A DNA stretch of 64,000 nucleotides, taken from contig NZ_JAUYSS010000020.1 of assembly GCF_030695525.1 (NCBI RefSeq), positions 1-64,000 on the forward strand, given 5' to 3'. Every line of letters starts with the position of its first letter. Position 1 is the stretch's first letter. Shown in pieces: positions 1 to 8,307 of the stretch. Position numbers and translations under genes: made by a program. Below the pieces are notes generated by a model. It made no database searches, was not told where the DNA came from, and saw only the letters and a program-made list of their open reading frames with translations. The DNA is from Daejeonella sp. GTDB lineage: Bacteria > Bacteroidota > Bacteroidia > Sphingobacteriales > Sphingobacteriaceae.

Positions 1-141
1 AAGGCCATAAGCTGGACTGATTCAGTTAGAATCAATTTCTCCGACTTCGTTGCAATGGAACAGAAACAGCAAAGTGCAAAAAATAACCCAATACATTCAC
101 TGTCTAACTTGTTTTACGCTCGTAATTAGCCAAACTTTAGA

Positions 142-159
142 ACCCGCCTAAAGGCGGGT
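142..159. repeat. Short GC-rich inverted repeat
   Basis: Perfect 8-bp arms (ACCCGCCT / AGGCGGGT) are separated by two bases. No T-run follows on either strand, so a Rho-independent terminator is possible but weakly supported. Confidence 0.45.
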
Positions 160-310
160 CCTATTGAGCGATACTTCTATACCCGAGATTAAAATAAACA
201 ATCATTAAGAAAATACCCTCATTCCTAAATATGGCAAGAGTTTCAATTCTGCTGCTCGGATAAACCTTAATAAAAAATTTCCCCGGACACTAGTAATTTG
301 TGAATGAGCA

Positions 311-329
311 ACCCAGATAGCTATCGGGT
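311..329. repeat. REP-like palindrome (CCGATAGCTATCGG family)
   Basis: An imperfect copy of a palindrome that recurs between genes at 3378-3395, 4893-4910 and 5043-5062. The core is ACCCgATAGCTATCGGGT. It lies outside genes, as dispersed REP-type elements do. Confidence 0.6.
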
Positions 330-581
330 TAGCAAATGGGGGAAACCGTTCTCCATCTAACATAATGCCGAGGAGCGATATTTATTCACTTACTTGCTTA
401 GGCCTTTCATTTTGTCTGAACCATGATTCAGATGATTTAGGTGATTATTATGAATCATTACAATCAGGCTAATCGGACTAATCAAAAAAATGGCAGTTCA
501 AACAAAATACTGCTTATTAAATCATTAATTTTAAAACCAACCTGACAGGCAAAATTAAATAATAAACACCTGCCACGCTGC

Positions 582-1742
582 ATGAAACAAAAACCCACAT
601 TTCATACCATATTTACAGATACAGAGAACTTCCATTTGGTTAAGGATGTTGGGCAGATTCCATACTTCATGTACAAAACAGAAGGCTATGATGCAGAACT
701 AATCAGCTATAGAAATAATGAAGCCTATCCTTACATAAATAAAGAAGTTAAGGGCCTAAAACTAAGGTTCATCCCTGATAAGGGCAGACTCTTTTATTTT
801 GAATTGGGAATAGTATCCTACCTGTGGTCCTTTGCAAAATCAATTGATGTTTTAAACCTCTTCCATTTCAAAAAAGATCATTTACTTTATCTGCTTCTCT
901 ATAAAATACTAAATCCGAAAGGAAAAGCTTATATAAAACTGGATATGGATATCCTGTTTTTTAAAGATTACAATGCTTTTCTCTATTCCAGGTATTCCGT
1001 CAAAAACTACCTTCTAAAAGGTATAACAAAATGGATGTTTAAATTAACACATGTTTTTTCTGTTGAAACTGAGGAAGCCAGATCATACCTTATTAAAGTG
1101 TACCCGGAGCTGGAGCAAAAATTAATCTGCATCCCAAATGGGGTAGATAACCTCTATCTGGATGAAGAAATTAAATTAAAACCCTGGGAAGAGAAAGAGG
1201 ATATTATCATCACAGTCGGTAGAATAGGAACCCTTCAAAAAAACACTGAACTATTTCTTGAAGCATTGAAAATAACAAAGCTTAATAATTGGAAAGTATA
1301 TATTCTGGGGCCTGTTGAGGAAGATTTTCAGAATTATATTAAACAATATTTTCTGGAAAATCCCCAATTAAAAAACAGCATCATATTCACAGGAAATGTC
1401 ACTGACAGAAAGGAGCTTTTTGAATGGTATAACCGGGCTAAAATATTCTGTTTAACATCCCGCTTCGAAGGATTCCCGATTGCGTTTCCCGAAGCACTAT
1501 ACTTTGGGGATTACATTATCAGTACCCCAGTTTCAAGTTCAGTACACATCACAAATAATGGTCAGTTCGGAAAGGTAGTAAAGGCTGACACACCTGATTT
1601 TGCAGCAGCAATTATTGAATGTATAGCAGATGGCTTTTTGACTTCCGAACAGTTTGAGAATACAATAAAATTCTCCAGAGCTAATTTCACCTGGCCCGGT
1701 ATCGCTAAAAAACTCTCTGAAAAGCTGAAAGAAAATGCGTAA
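582..1742 (+). CDS. Glycosyltransferase family 4 (GT-B fold)
   Basis: A 386-residue cytoplasmic glycosyltransferase that probably adds one sugar to the lipid-linked glycan repeat. The C-terminal half carries the usual GT4 signs: IPNGVD at about 184-189, a nucleotide-binding strand and VGR turn at about 211-213, and the E-x7-E motif in SRFEGFPIAFPEA (E296 and E304). The N-terminal half is the poorly conserved acceptor domain. No membrane segment or signal peptide is seen. The gene overlaps the flippase downstream by 8 bases, so the two are co-transcribed. Donor and acceptor cannot be read from the sequence. It is on the plus strand, facing the end of the large leftward glycan locus. Confidence 0.88.
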   Translation: MKQKPTFHTIFTDTENFHLVKDVGQIPYFMYKTEGYDAELISYRNNEAYPYINKEVKGLKLRFIPDKGRLFYFELGIVSYLWSFAKSIDVLNLFHFKKDHLLYLLLYKILNPKGKAYIKLDMDILFFKDYNAFLYSRYSVKNYLLKGITKWMFKLTHVFSVETEEARSYLIKVYPELEQKLICIPNGVDNLYLDEEIKLKPWEEKEDIIITVGRIGTLQKNTELFLEALKITKLNNWKVYILGPVEEDFQNYIKQYFLENPQLKNSIIFTGNVTDRKELFEWYNRAKIFCLTSRFEGFPIAFPEALYFGDYIISTPVSSSVHITNNGQFGKVVKADTPDFAAAIIECIADGFLTSEQFENTIKFSRANFTWPGIAKKLSEKLKENA

Positions 1743-2961
1743 GCAAATACTGAAAGATTCAGCCACTTATTTAAGTGGAAGCATCATCGTCCAGATTCTG
1801 GGATTTATCGGATTAATCTGTTTAATGCGCTTTCTTCCGGTTGCAGAGTATGGGAAGTATACCTATATCATTGAATTCATTTCCATTTTTGGCTTTTTCT
1901 CTGATGGGGGGTTTACTCAGCATATTATTAAAGAAAGCAGTCAAAATCCGGGATCGGTCGAAAAAATATATGCTAAAGCACAATCAGCTCAGTTGCTGAT
2001 CAGCGGATTCATGCTTGCTCTTATCCTTAGTATCAGCTATCCTACGAATTCGATACAGGACTTTTATTATCTCTCTGTTTTCGGACTTAGTGTTGTAATC
2101 AGTGCCTGGTTTGCACCAATGCTTGCTATATTAATTGCATCAGGCAGAAAAGACCTGATATTTTTTAAGGATGTTACTTTGAGTGTTACAAGACTGCTGT
2201 TTATCCTTCTTGGAATCTACCTGCAAGCCCCTTTTGCTTACTTTATTTACCTCGGCTTTATTAACTGCCTCGTTTTATTCATACTGTTCCTATATACCAG
2301 GCGACAGACAGAGTTTAAGCACATTCTAAACTTTAAGCCGACAGTGTCAGATAGTATGGGATTTATCAGGCATGGTTTTCTATTTACCGTCCTGATGGCT
2401 GCTAATGTGATCTACAATAAAATTGATATCATTATGCTGGAGAAGATGATTGGGAGTACAGAAGTAGGTTATTATTCGGGTGCAACCCGATTCATCTATC
2501 CCTTTATGTTCATTTCGGGCGCATTTATGACTGCCATATTCCCAAAACTGGCAAAACATTCCGAAGAAAAAGATAAATTCAGGAGCATCCAAAACCTTGC
2601 TTTATATTATCTGGGGGGGATCGGGATATTACTTAGCAGCTCACTTTTCTTTGGTGCAGATCTGATCTTTCAATTATTTTTTGGAGATAAATACGATAAT
2701 TCGATCCCAGTGTTTAAAATACTGGTTTGGTACCTCGCTATTGTTTTCATTTACGGACCGATCAGTAATAGCCTGGTGGCCAAAAACAAGGTTCAATTTC
2801 TGGTATACCTGAACCTGATTATGATTGTTCTAAATGTTGCATTGAATTTCTTTCTTATCCCGGTTTACGGAGCAAAAGGTGCGGCAATGGCTACTATTAT
2901 TTGTGAAATACTGATACTGGGTTCTGCGGTAATATATTGGAAGGGAATTGAGACACCTTAG
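1735..2961 (+). CDS. wzx: Wzx-type oligosaccharide flippase
   Basis: A 408-residue polytopic membrane protein with about 12 hydrophobic helices, of the MOP/polysaccharide-biosynthesis (RfbX) family. Wzx flips undecaprenyl-diphosphate-linked repeat units across the inner membrane. Family features are the run KIDIIMLEKM..G..EVGYYSGATR in the middle and FLIPVYGAKGAAMAT near the C-terminus. Length is normal for the family. It starts inside the upstream glycosyltransferase gene and is the only Wzx-type flippase in the window. The Wzy candidate is 20 kb away on the other strand (23086-24075). A run of seven G lies inside the gene at about 2613-2619. Confidence 0.88.
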   Translation: MRKQILKDSATYLSGSIIVQILGFIGLICLMRFLPVAEYGKYTYIIEFISIFGFFSDGGFTQHIIKESSQNPGSVEKIYAKAQSAQLLISGFMLALILSISYPTNSIQDFYYLSVFGLSVVISAWFAPMLAILIASGRKDLIFFKDVTLSVTRLLFILLGIYLQAPFAYFIYLGFINCLVLFILFLYTRRQTEFKHILNFKPTVSDSMGFIRHGFLFTVLMAANVIYNKIDIIMLEKMIGSTEVGYYSGATRFIYPFMFISGAFMTAIFPKLAKHSEEKDKFRSIQNLALYYLGGIGILLSSSLFFGADLIFQLFFGDKYDNSIPVFKILVWYLAIVFIYGPISNSLVAKNKVQFLVYLNLIMIVLNVALNFFLIPVYGAKGAAMATIICEILILGSAVIYWKGIETP

Positions 2962-2976
2962 CTTTCGGGTGGAGAT

Positions 2977-2994
2977 CCGTCATTGAAATGACGG
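2977..2994. repeat. Inverted repeat after wzx
   Basis: Arms CCGTCATT and AATGACGG are separated by GA, 16 bases after the wzx stop. A third half-copy (CCGTCATT) follows at about 3004. It could act as a terminator hairpin but lacks a T-run, so it may be another dispersed palindrome. Confidence 0.4.
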
Positions 2995-3026
2995 GATGGG
3001 TGTCCGTCATTTGCTCAGTAGGATGT

Positions 3027-3072
3027 GACTTACGAAATCACTTTCCGCTCGCCCATGTGATTTCGGTAAGTC
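3027..3072. repeat. Dispersed hairpin element, copy 1
   Basis: Arms GACTTACGAAATCAC (3027-3041) and GTGATTTCGGTAAGTC (3057-3072) pair almost perfectly across a loop containing TTTCCGCTCGCCCAT. Related copies lie at 4969-5013 and 8225-8270, all between genes. Confidence 0.65.
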
Positions 3073-3167
3073 TTTTCATTGTCAACTGTCCTTGCCTGTC
3101 AACTCTCAATTATCAACCATCTGTCTCCGGGGAAAGCTTGAAATGGAATTTCATGAGCGTTAGGAGG

Positions 3168-3411
3168 TTCCAGCCTTCGCTGGAATGACCGGCGTTGTTT
3201 GAAGGATTGAGGAGGTTTTCGCTTTCGCGAGAATGACAAGCATGGGGGGGATGAAGGAGATTCCGGCCTTCGCCGGAATCTGATTGGTATCAATTTCTAG
3301 TTTTAATGAAGGAATTTTTCAGGCAAACGATCCTGACGAAGGTCAGGATCTCCCCAATACTAAAAAAATGCATTGTCATCCGATAGGTATCGGATCTGGC
3401 GAAGGCCAGAA
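3168..3411. repeat. Cluster of REP-like palindromes (TCCxGCGAAGGCxGGA family)
   Basis: At least five short palindromes share the centre CGAAGG/CCTTCG: 3168-3185, 3216-3233, 3260-3279, 3329-3350 and 3394-3411. Stems differ while the centre is kept (GGC/GCC, AGC/GCT, CTGAC/GTCAG), so base pairing is conserved more than sequence. A matching cluster lies at 7891-8013. Confidence 0.7.
3378..3395. repeat. REP-like palindrome
   Basis: ATCCGATAGGTATCGGAT, a variant of the CCGATAGCTATCGG family found at 311, 4893 and 5043. Confidence 0.6.
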
Positions 3412-3451
3412 CCCCCTGCCTCTTAAATAATGCCTGATAAAAACCAAAACC

Positions 3452-4660
3452 TTATAATTTCATCCATTCATTACAAGATATCACATCCACAGCAAGTCCT
3501 TTCCTTTCTAAACGGTCATTTTGATTCAGGGTAACAATTGTCCCTCGTTTTAGTTTGAAAAACTCCATAGCTTCAATCATTCCATTCAGCTCACGATCAA
3601 GATTGTCCTGATCTAAATGATAACATACCTGTACTGCCTGAACTATAGCTCCTTTACTAAATACAATAAAATCACATTCTCCTTTCTCTGAGAAATAATA
3701 GATTTCTTTATAATGTCTTCTTAAATGTAAATAAATGAGATTCTCAAATTTGTGTCCTTTATCATCAGTAAAAGAACCTGAATTTACACTTACCATACCC
3801 GTATCAATAGCATATACTTTCCGGGGATTAACCAATTGTTTTCTGATAGAATAGCTGAATTTGGGGACAAGCTGTATTAAATATGCATATTCCAAATGCG
3901 ATAAATATTCCATTATCGTACTGGTAGAGGCAATATCAAACATACTTTTCAAGCGATTACCGGTGATTAGCTTTCCTACATTAGAAACAAGATACAATGC
4001 CAGCCGCTGCAAATTTTTTACATCTCTTATTCCATACCTTATGGCAATGTCTCTTATGAGGATATCCTCAAATAAATGCTGAAGGATCTCATCTTTCTCA
4101 TGTTTCACATATTCGGGGAAGCCTCCGGTATCCAGATACTTTAATATAGAATCTTCATTTGATTTTAGTTTGTTAAATAACTTGAATTCGTGATAGGAAA
4201 AGGGAAATAACTCTTTGGTTATATGTCTTCCAGTCAATTTTGTTCCTAACTCCCGGCTCAATAAAGAAGCATTAGACCCTGTAACAACTAATTTATACCC
4301 CTCATCTAACTTCTGGCGCACATACTTTTCCCATTCGGGTATAATTTGGATTTCATCAAAAAGCAATACTTTAGTTTCCGAATCTTTAATCACCTCATCC
4401 AGCCGCAAAAAATCATTAGGCTCAAACTCATATAGTCTTGGATCTTCAAAATTAAGATATAAAGCATCCTGGTATTTATCTTTCAACAATTGGAAAAGTA
4501 AGGTACTTTTCCCGCATCTGCGTATTCCGGAAACAATCAATACGTGTGAAGACAGATCAGGAAGTGAGCTTAATGCTTCTCGTTTCAAGCCGGTTTCCTG
4601 AATGGAAAGATTTGCTTTTTGAGCATCTATGATCCGGAAAATAGTTGATTTAAGCAACAT
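3452..4660 (-). CDS. AAA ATPase with DUF4143 domain
   Basis: A 402-residue protein of the common bacterial AAA/DUF4143 family. Walker A is GIRRCGKST (about 45-53), Walker B is VLLFDEIQ (about 98-105), and a sensor-like VTGSN sits near 126-130. The C-terminal DUF4143 part has a PD-(D/E)xK-like segment, GECDFIVFSKG...VQVCY. The cellular role of the family is not established. It has its own predicted promoter (4678-4708) and stands alone between repeat-rich spacers, with no visible link to the glycan genes; it may be an independent insertion. The start is an ATG in good register. Confidence 0.9.
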   Translation of the reverse strand: MLLKSTIFRIIDAQKANLSIQETGLKREALSSLPDLSSHVLIVSGIRRCGKSTLLFQLLKDKYQDALYLNFEDPRLYEFEPNDFLRLDEVIKDSETKVLLFDEIQIIPEWEKYVRQKLDEGYKLVVTGSNASLLSRELGTKLTGRHITKELFPFSYHEFKLFNKLKSNEDSILKYLDTGGFPEYVKHEKDEILQHLFEDILIRDIAIRYGIRDVKNLQRLALYLVSNVGKLITGNRLKSMFDIASTSTIMEYLSHLEYAYLIQLVPKFSYSIRKQLVNPRKVYAIDTGMVSVNSGSFTDDKGHKFENLIYLHLRRHYKEIYYFSEKGECDFIVFSKGAIVQAVQVCYHLDQDNLDRELNGMIEAMEFFKLKRGTIVTLNQNDRLERKGLAVDVISCNEWMKL

Positions 4661-4677
4661 AATAAAGATGTTTGATA

Positions 4678-4708
4678 TAAATGTACAATTTTATACTTTC
4701 ATAGCAAA
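4678..4708 (-). promoter_or_regulatory. Predicted Bacteroidota-type promoter for the DUF4143 gene
   Basis: Read on the minus strand, TTTG (4708-4705) is followed after exactly 19 bases by TACATTTA (4685-4678). This fits the Bacteroidota consensus TTTG-N19-TAnnTTTG with one mismatch. The start codon is 17 bases further on. Confidence 0.6.
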
Positions 4709-4892
4709 CAAAATTGTTTGTTAGTAAACAATAAGTATGTTTGATTATTTAATCCTGGTTGCTTAGAAAAAGCCTGCTGATCTCATGGTTGGCTCACATG
4801 CACCGACATAAGTATTAAACCTGGCAATGAAGTATGATATGAAGACGAAATCTACTTTCTGCTCGTCTATTTGATTTAAGTCGGGAAATCAG

Positions 4893-4910
4893 ACCCGATA
4901 GCTATCGGGT
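4893..4910. repeat. REP-like palindrome
   Basis: Perfect palindrome ACCCGATAGCTATCGGGT, the cleanest copy of the family also seen at 311, 3378 and 5043. Confidence 0.65.
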
Positions 4911-4968
4911 TACGAATTTACCTGGGCGTCATGCATTTAAATTCGTCAGTCGCCCCTTAATAGTATGT

Positions 4969-5013
4969 GACTGACGAAATCACTTTCCGCTCGGCTAGGT
5001 GATTTCGTAAGTC
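4969..5013. repeat. Dispersed hairpin element, copy 2
   Basis: Arms at 4969-4983 and 4999-5013 (GTGATTTCGTAAGTC) around a TTTCCGCTCGG loop; same family as 3027-3072. Confidence 0.6.
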
Positions 5014-5042
5014 TTTACTTCACTGTCAATTATCAACTGCCA

Positions 5043-5062
5043 ACCCGATAGTACTATCGGGT
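5043..5062. repeat. REP-like palindrome
   Basis: Perfect palindrome ACCCGATAGTACTATCGGGT, a version with a longer core of the family at 4893. Confidence 0.6.
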
Positions 5063-5182
5063 GTCAACTAACCTAATTCCACCATATACTACAATTGTAC
5101 AATGAAGTACTCTTTCCATTTTCAAATTTGCTAATTCTCAAATTTGCTAATTCTCAATTCTCAATTCTCCACTCTCAATTAA

Positions 5183-6847
5183 CTAAAACCTATACATCAC
5201 CCCCACCTTCACCTGATAATTCAACCTGTCCCAGCCCGTAACAAAATACTCAGGTGGTCGGTTATAGAGCACATATTGATAATTAAGTGAACGGATCATA
5301 GCACCCTTAGCACTAAATACCAGATTTTTATAATCCCAGTCGGCCGAAACCGCAGCACTCATATCCACATAATGTTTCCTGAAATCAGGAGGGTCTATGT
5401 ACATCTGATAATAAAAATCGTTATTATGAAGATATCGTTCAAATTGAAGCCCTATTCTTTTCAAACCCTTAAACCAGCTGATATCCAGCGACTGAAGATT
5501 ACTTCCGGGACCAATACCCGCTCCCAGAACCTGACCCATCTGCGTATAGCCCTGCCTGACAACAGAACTTGTATACCAGCCACCTTTTTCAGGAAGATGG
5601 GTTTGCTGAAGCTCGGTAAACTCCAATGAGGCCTGAATATATTCACCCGGCCGTTTATTCAAAGGCAGAATTTTTCTAAATCCAAGCAAATAAGCTGCTG
5701 ACCTGTCGGGTTCTCTTAAAAATGCAGTTATACTATGTTTCCCCTGGTGTCCGTATTCCCCATAGATTTCAGCCTTTGCTTCCTGCATGACCCAACGAAA
5801 AAACAGACTGGAATACCTGTCTCTAATAGATGCGGCTTCCTTACTTTCAAAGGGCAGCAACAAGGGCAGAAAATCTGAAGGCCTCTTTCCTGCATCCTGA
5901 TTATACATCTGGGAAACCTGACTTGCACCAATAAACAGTCCCGGAACTCCTTTTGGATTATACGTTAAAACAAATCCCGAAAGATAACGCCAATCATCCC
6001 TTTTGGGGATATAAAGCGATTGGCCTTCGTAAACCCTGTTCTCCTGTGGAGGTAAAATTCCGGAGTTCTCCAGACGTCCGGCAATTAACTGAGCCTCAAA
6101 GGATCCTATCGGTGTTTGAACCGGTCGACTGGTATTTAGTGTGATATGTTTAAACCCGGGTGCATTATTACTCATCAGCAGGGAACTCCTTCTCCCCGGC
6201 CCCCACCAGAGATTTTCATTAGAAATTCCCACAGAAATTGGGTCGAAAGTTAAACGGACGCTGCTTTGTCCCCAGAACAATTTTGAATAGGGATCTTCTC
6301 CATAACGTTCCGTGATATCAGACACATTAAAATAATTATTATAATACCTCGCCCAAACCACATCATACTGTTCCGATGGAAAGCCCTCAAATTCTGCATT
6401 CTCTGCATAAACATATTCCGGTTTTAATTGAATACTTAAAGGTCCGTATTTAAAGAACGCTCCAAAACTCAATTGAGTCTGATTCCCTTTTGCAGGAATC
6501 ATGGCTCCATCATTCCAGTCGTAAGGAAGAAGAGAATTGTACTGATGCTGCAAATTAAGAGGAAGTAGTTGAAGGTATGCCTTATCTCCTTCAAGGCTAA
6601 AACGGCTGTTGAACTTAAAAAGTCGGTTTTCAGCTGAAAGGGTATCAATTCCGGATCTCAATTGATCCCCGGCAAACAGTGGTCTGATTGTAAAAGAAAT
6701 GAGTGAATCCTTACTACCCAACAATTGCTCCCTGCGATAAGTATCTTCAAGAACAGGCATACCTACCGGCAGTGTCTGAGCAATGCTTATTCCTGAAAAA
6801 ATCAGGATTTGCAAGAGGATAAATAATAAGGCCTTTTTCCGCATCAT
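5183..6847 (-). CDS. wzi: Capsule assembly Wzi family outer-membrane protein (copy 1)
   Basis: About 554 residues. An N-terminal signal peptide (MRKKALLFILLQILIFSG...AQ) is followed by a beta-barrel-type sequence ending in ...VGVMYRF, the aromatic C-terminus typical of outer-membrane proteins. Family-type phrases include LKPEYVYAENAEF, WGQSSVRLTFDPISVGISNENLWWGPGRR and NAPGFKHITLNTSRPV. Wzi proteins help hold or assemble surface polysaccharide at the outer membrane. I chose the ATG at 6847 over an upstream TTG at 6862 because it opens directly into the signal peptide. It starts one base after the stop of the upstream lipoprotein gene, so the two are probably co-transcribed. A clear paralogue lies at 8308-9876. 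Confidence 0.88.
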   Translation of the reverse strand: MMRKKALLFILLQILIFSGISIAQTLPVGMPVLEDTYRREQLLGSKDSLISFTIRPLFAGDQLRSGIDTLSAENRLFKFNSRFSLEGDKAYLQLLPLNLQHQYNSLLPYDWNDGAMIPAKGNQTQLSFGAFFKYGPLSIQLKPEYVYAENAEFEGFPSEQYDVVWARYYNNYFNVSDITERYGEDPYSKLFWGQSSVRLTFDPISVGISNENLWWGPGRRSSLLMSNNAPGFKHITLNTSRPVQTPIGSFEAQLIAGRLENSGILPPQENRVYEGQSLYIPKRDDWRYLSGFVLTYNPKGVPGLFIGASQVSQMYNQDAGKRPSDFLPLLLPFESKEAASIRDRYSSLFFRWVMQEAKAEIYGEYGHQGKHSITAFLREPDRSAAYLLGFRKILPLNKRPGEYIQASLEFTELQQTHLPEKGGWYTSSVVRQGYTQMGQVLGAGIGPGSNLQSLDISWFKGLKRIGLQFERYLHNNDFYYQMYIDPPDFRKHYVDMSAAVSADWDYKNLVFSAKGAMIRSLNYQYVLYNRPPEYFVTGWDRLNYQVKVGVMYRF

Positions 6848-6848
6848 A

Positions 6849-7511
6849 TCATCTGAATTCAATCGTCTTAACCATCATATTATCAACCGACCAGCTTTCA
6901 TTACAATTCTTATTGGCTGGATCAGGATCTTCAAGCTGTGCATAGCAGCCTATATCCAGAGTGCTTTGGGTATGCTCAAACGTGTATAATATCTTGTACA
7001 TAGACGTTCCTCCTTTGGTATCCTTTAATATACAGGCTCCCGGCAGATCGGTTTTAATGGCATTACTATTTGGCTTATTATTAAAGAAAACAAATCCTCC
7101 ATTAACATGGGATGGCTGCAGTACCGGAAAAGCCTGTGAACAATTTGTACACAAACCATTCGCAAAGGTTGAATAGATTGCACTCCAGCCATCTATATTC
7201 ATGATCCAGATATCGGGACCTTCGGGCTTTGCCGCATTCCCATCCCAGGTATCATGTATATAGAGGTCAAAACTAATTTGAACCATATTATGCTTTGGTA
7301 AACTATCTAATTTTAAGAGAAACCCATTTTGAGAATACCTCCCGATAACCTTTGACCCATTATAATCCTCAATTTTACCATCAATAATCCCCGACAAATT
7401 ACCGCCCTCAAAATCATTCTTGTAAATTATAGTATCCTTTTGCAAGCCTTTGCAGGATGCAAATGAGATTATAAGGATAATTACAAGTATATGTTGAAAT
7501 CTATTTTGCAT
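6849..7511 (-). CDS. Lipoprotein of unknown function
   Basis: About 220 residues starting MQNRFQHILVIILIISFASC. A hydrophobic stretch and the lipobox FASC predict a lipoprotein. The rest looks like a secreted beta-sandwich (NDFEGGNLSG, SFDLYIHDTWDGN, PDIWIMNIDGW), reminiscent of carbohydrate-binding or concanavalin-like domains, but I do not recognise the family. The frame is open to 7592, yet that extra part only translates a 7-base repeat, so the ATG at 7511 is the likely start. It is squeezed between two Wzi paralogues and abuts the downstream one, suggesting a joint role in capsule attachment at the outer membrane. The repeat array begins 6 bases before the start codon. Confidence 0.72.
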   Translation of the reverse strand: MQNRFQHILVIILIISFASCKGLQKDTIIYKNDFEGGNLSGIIDGKIEDYNGSKVIGRYSQNGFLLKLDSLPKHNMVQISFDLYIHDTWDGNAAKPEGPDIWIMNIDGWSAIYSTFANGLCTNCSQAFPVLQPSHVNGGFVFFNNKPNSNAIKTDLPGACILKDTKGGTSMYKILYTFEHTQSTLDIGCYAQLEDPDPANKNCNESWSVDNMMVKTIEFR

Positions 7512-7516
7512 TGGTG

Positions 7517-7572
7517 GAGTATTGAGTAATGAGTATTGAGTATTGAGTATTGAGTATTGAGTAATGAGTATT
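7517..7572. repeat. Heptanucleotide tandem array in a gene leader
   Basis: Eight head-to-tail 7-base units (GAGTATT six times, GAGTAAT twice), with a degenerate ninth after 7572. On the minus strand this lies just upstream of the lipoprotein start at 7511, so it is in the mRNA leader. A similar degenerate array precedes gmd (58456-58483). Confidence 0.85.
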
Positions 7573-7712
7573 GAGATTAAATTGTGCTTCATTTAAAATA
7601 TCCGTCTTAGTACTGTCATTCCTGCCTAGCCGCAGGCAGGCCGAAATAGAAGGGATTTTCTGCCATTTCACTTCAATTATTGTAATGGTACATTTTATTA
7701 CTATTTGCTAAT

Positions 7713-7758
7713 TATCTAATTTGCTAATTAACTCATTAATAGATTTCTCTTCGCGTTA
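7713..7758. repeat. 46-base direct repeat, copy A
   Basis: Differs from 8064-8109 at one position. It includes the TTGCTAATTAACTCATTAA and TTTCTCTTCGCGTTA segments. Confidence 0.75.
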
Positions 7759-7890
7759 ATCCTTTCTATCCTTTCAAAAATCCCTGTGCGCTTCGTCTGA
7801 AGGAGTTTGAATTACAATCACTCTTCTCCGTCTGGGCGGGATGGAACAGGTTCCAGCTTTCACCCAATGTTATTATTTAAGAGACAGGAG

Positions 7891-8013
7891 GTTCTGGCCT
7901 TCGCCAGGATCGCTTGCCCCAAAAAGCACCTGTAACGATACCACTCAGATTCCGGCGAAGGCCGGAATCTCCCTATTCCACCCCTCGGATTGTCATTCCA
8001 GCGAAGGCTGGAA
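7891..8013. repeat. Second cluster of REP-like palindromes
   Basis: Three palindromes with the CGAAGG/CCTTCG centre, at 7891-7910, 7947-7970 (long stem, AGATTCCGGC arms) and 7996-8013, plus a half-copy near 7850. They match the cluster at 3168-3411. Confidence 0.7.
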
Positions 8014-8063
8014 CCTCCTAAACTCACGAAATTCCATTTCAAGCTTTCCCCGGACATAGTGAT

Positions 8064-8109
8064 TATCTAATTTGCTAATTAACTCATTAACAGATTTCTC
8101 TTCGCGTTA
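8064..8109. repeat. 46-base direct repeat, copy B
   Basis: Partner of 7713-7758. Confidence 0.75.
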
Positions 8110-8224
8110 CTACTTCCTATCCATTCAACAATCCCATTCGCTCATCGAAATGATGAGACCATTTGCTCATTTGCTAATTATCTAATTTGCTAATTCCCTA
8201 CCCCTCATTTAAACCGGAACATGT

Positions 8225-8270
8225 GAAGACGAAATCTCTCTTCCGCTCGCCCATGTGTTTTCGTAAGTCT
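8225..8270. repeat. Dispersed hairpin element, degenerate copy 3
   Basis: GAAGACGAAATC...TTCCGCTCGCCCATGTG...CGTAAGTCTTT resembles 3027-3072 but with weaker pairing. Confidence 0.5.
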
Positions 8271-8307
8271 TTCCATTCTCAATTCTCAACTCTCCACTCT
8301 CAACTAA

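Larger units (their letters stand above)
1..581. other. Gene-free left edge
   Basis: I see no convincing coding region before the glycosyltransferase at 582. The stretch holds a short GC-rich hairpin at 142-159 and a REP-like palindrome at 311-329. The rest is AT-rich. A promoter for the rightward genes at 582-2961 is expected here, but no clear match to the Bacteroidota -33/-7 consensus was found. Confidence 0.6.
2962..3451. other. Repeat-rich spacer between convergent genes
   Basis: No gene is supported here; the short open frames are repeat-derived. The spacer is a mosaic of dispersed elements: the GACTTACGAAATCAC hairpin (3027-3072), several palindromes with a GAAGG centre (3168-3411) and the CCGATAGGTATCGG palindrome (3378-3395). 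About 60 bases around 3125-3190 recur inverted at 7993-8056. Confidence 0.7.
4661..5182. other. Repeat-rich spacer
   Basis: No gene is seen. Besides the promoter at 4678-4708, the spacer carries two REP-like palindromes, a hairpin element at 4969-5013 with a degenerate relative near 4845-4880, and simple repeats at about 5120-5180 (CAAATTTGCTAATTCT twice, then CAATTCT units) ending next to the wzi stop codon. Confidence 0.65.
7573..8307. other. Repeat mosaic between wzi paralogues
   Basis: No gene is supported. It contains a 46-base direct repeat (7713-7758 and 8064-8109), REP-like palindromes at 7891-8013, an inverted copy of the 3125-3190 segment at 7993-8056, and a degenerate hairpin element at 8225-8270. 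Its last part is nearly identical to the spacer just before 5183, in line with duplication of the wzi unit. Confidence 0.7.

Noticed and set aside
2988-3293. Small open frames in the spacer after wzx
   Set aside because: They run through palindromic repeats on both strands and encode no recognisable protein.
7517-7572. CRISPR-like repeated units
   Set aside because: Units are 7 bases, directly adjacent and without spacers; this is a tandem heptanucleotide array.
7512-7592. N-terminal extension of the lipoprotein
   Set aside because: The extra residues are a translation of the 7-base array; the signal peptide starts at 7511.
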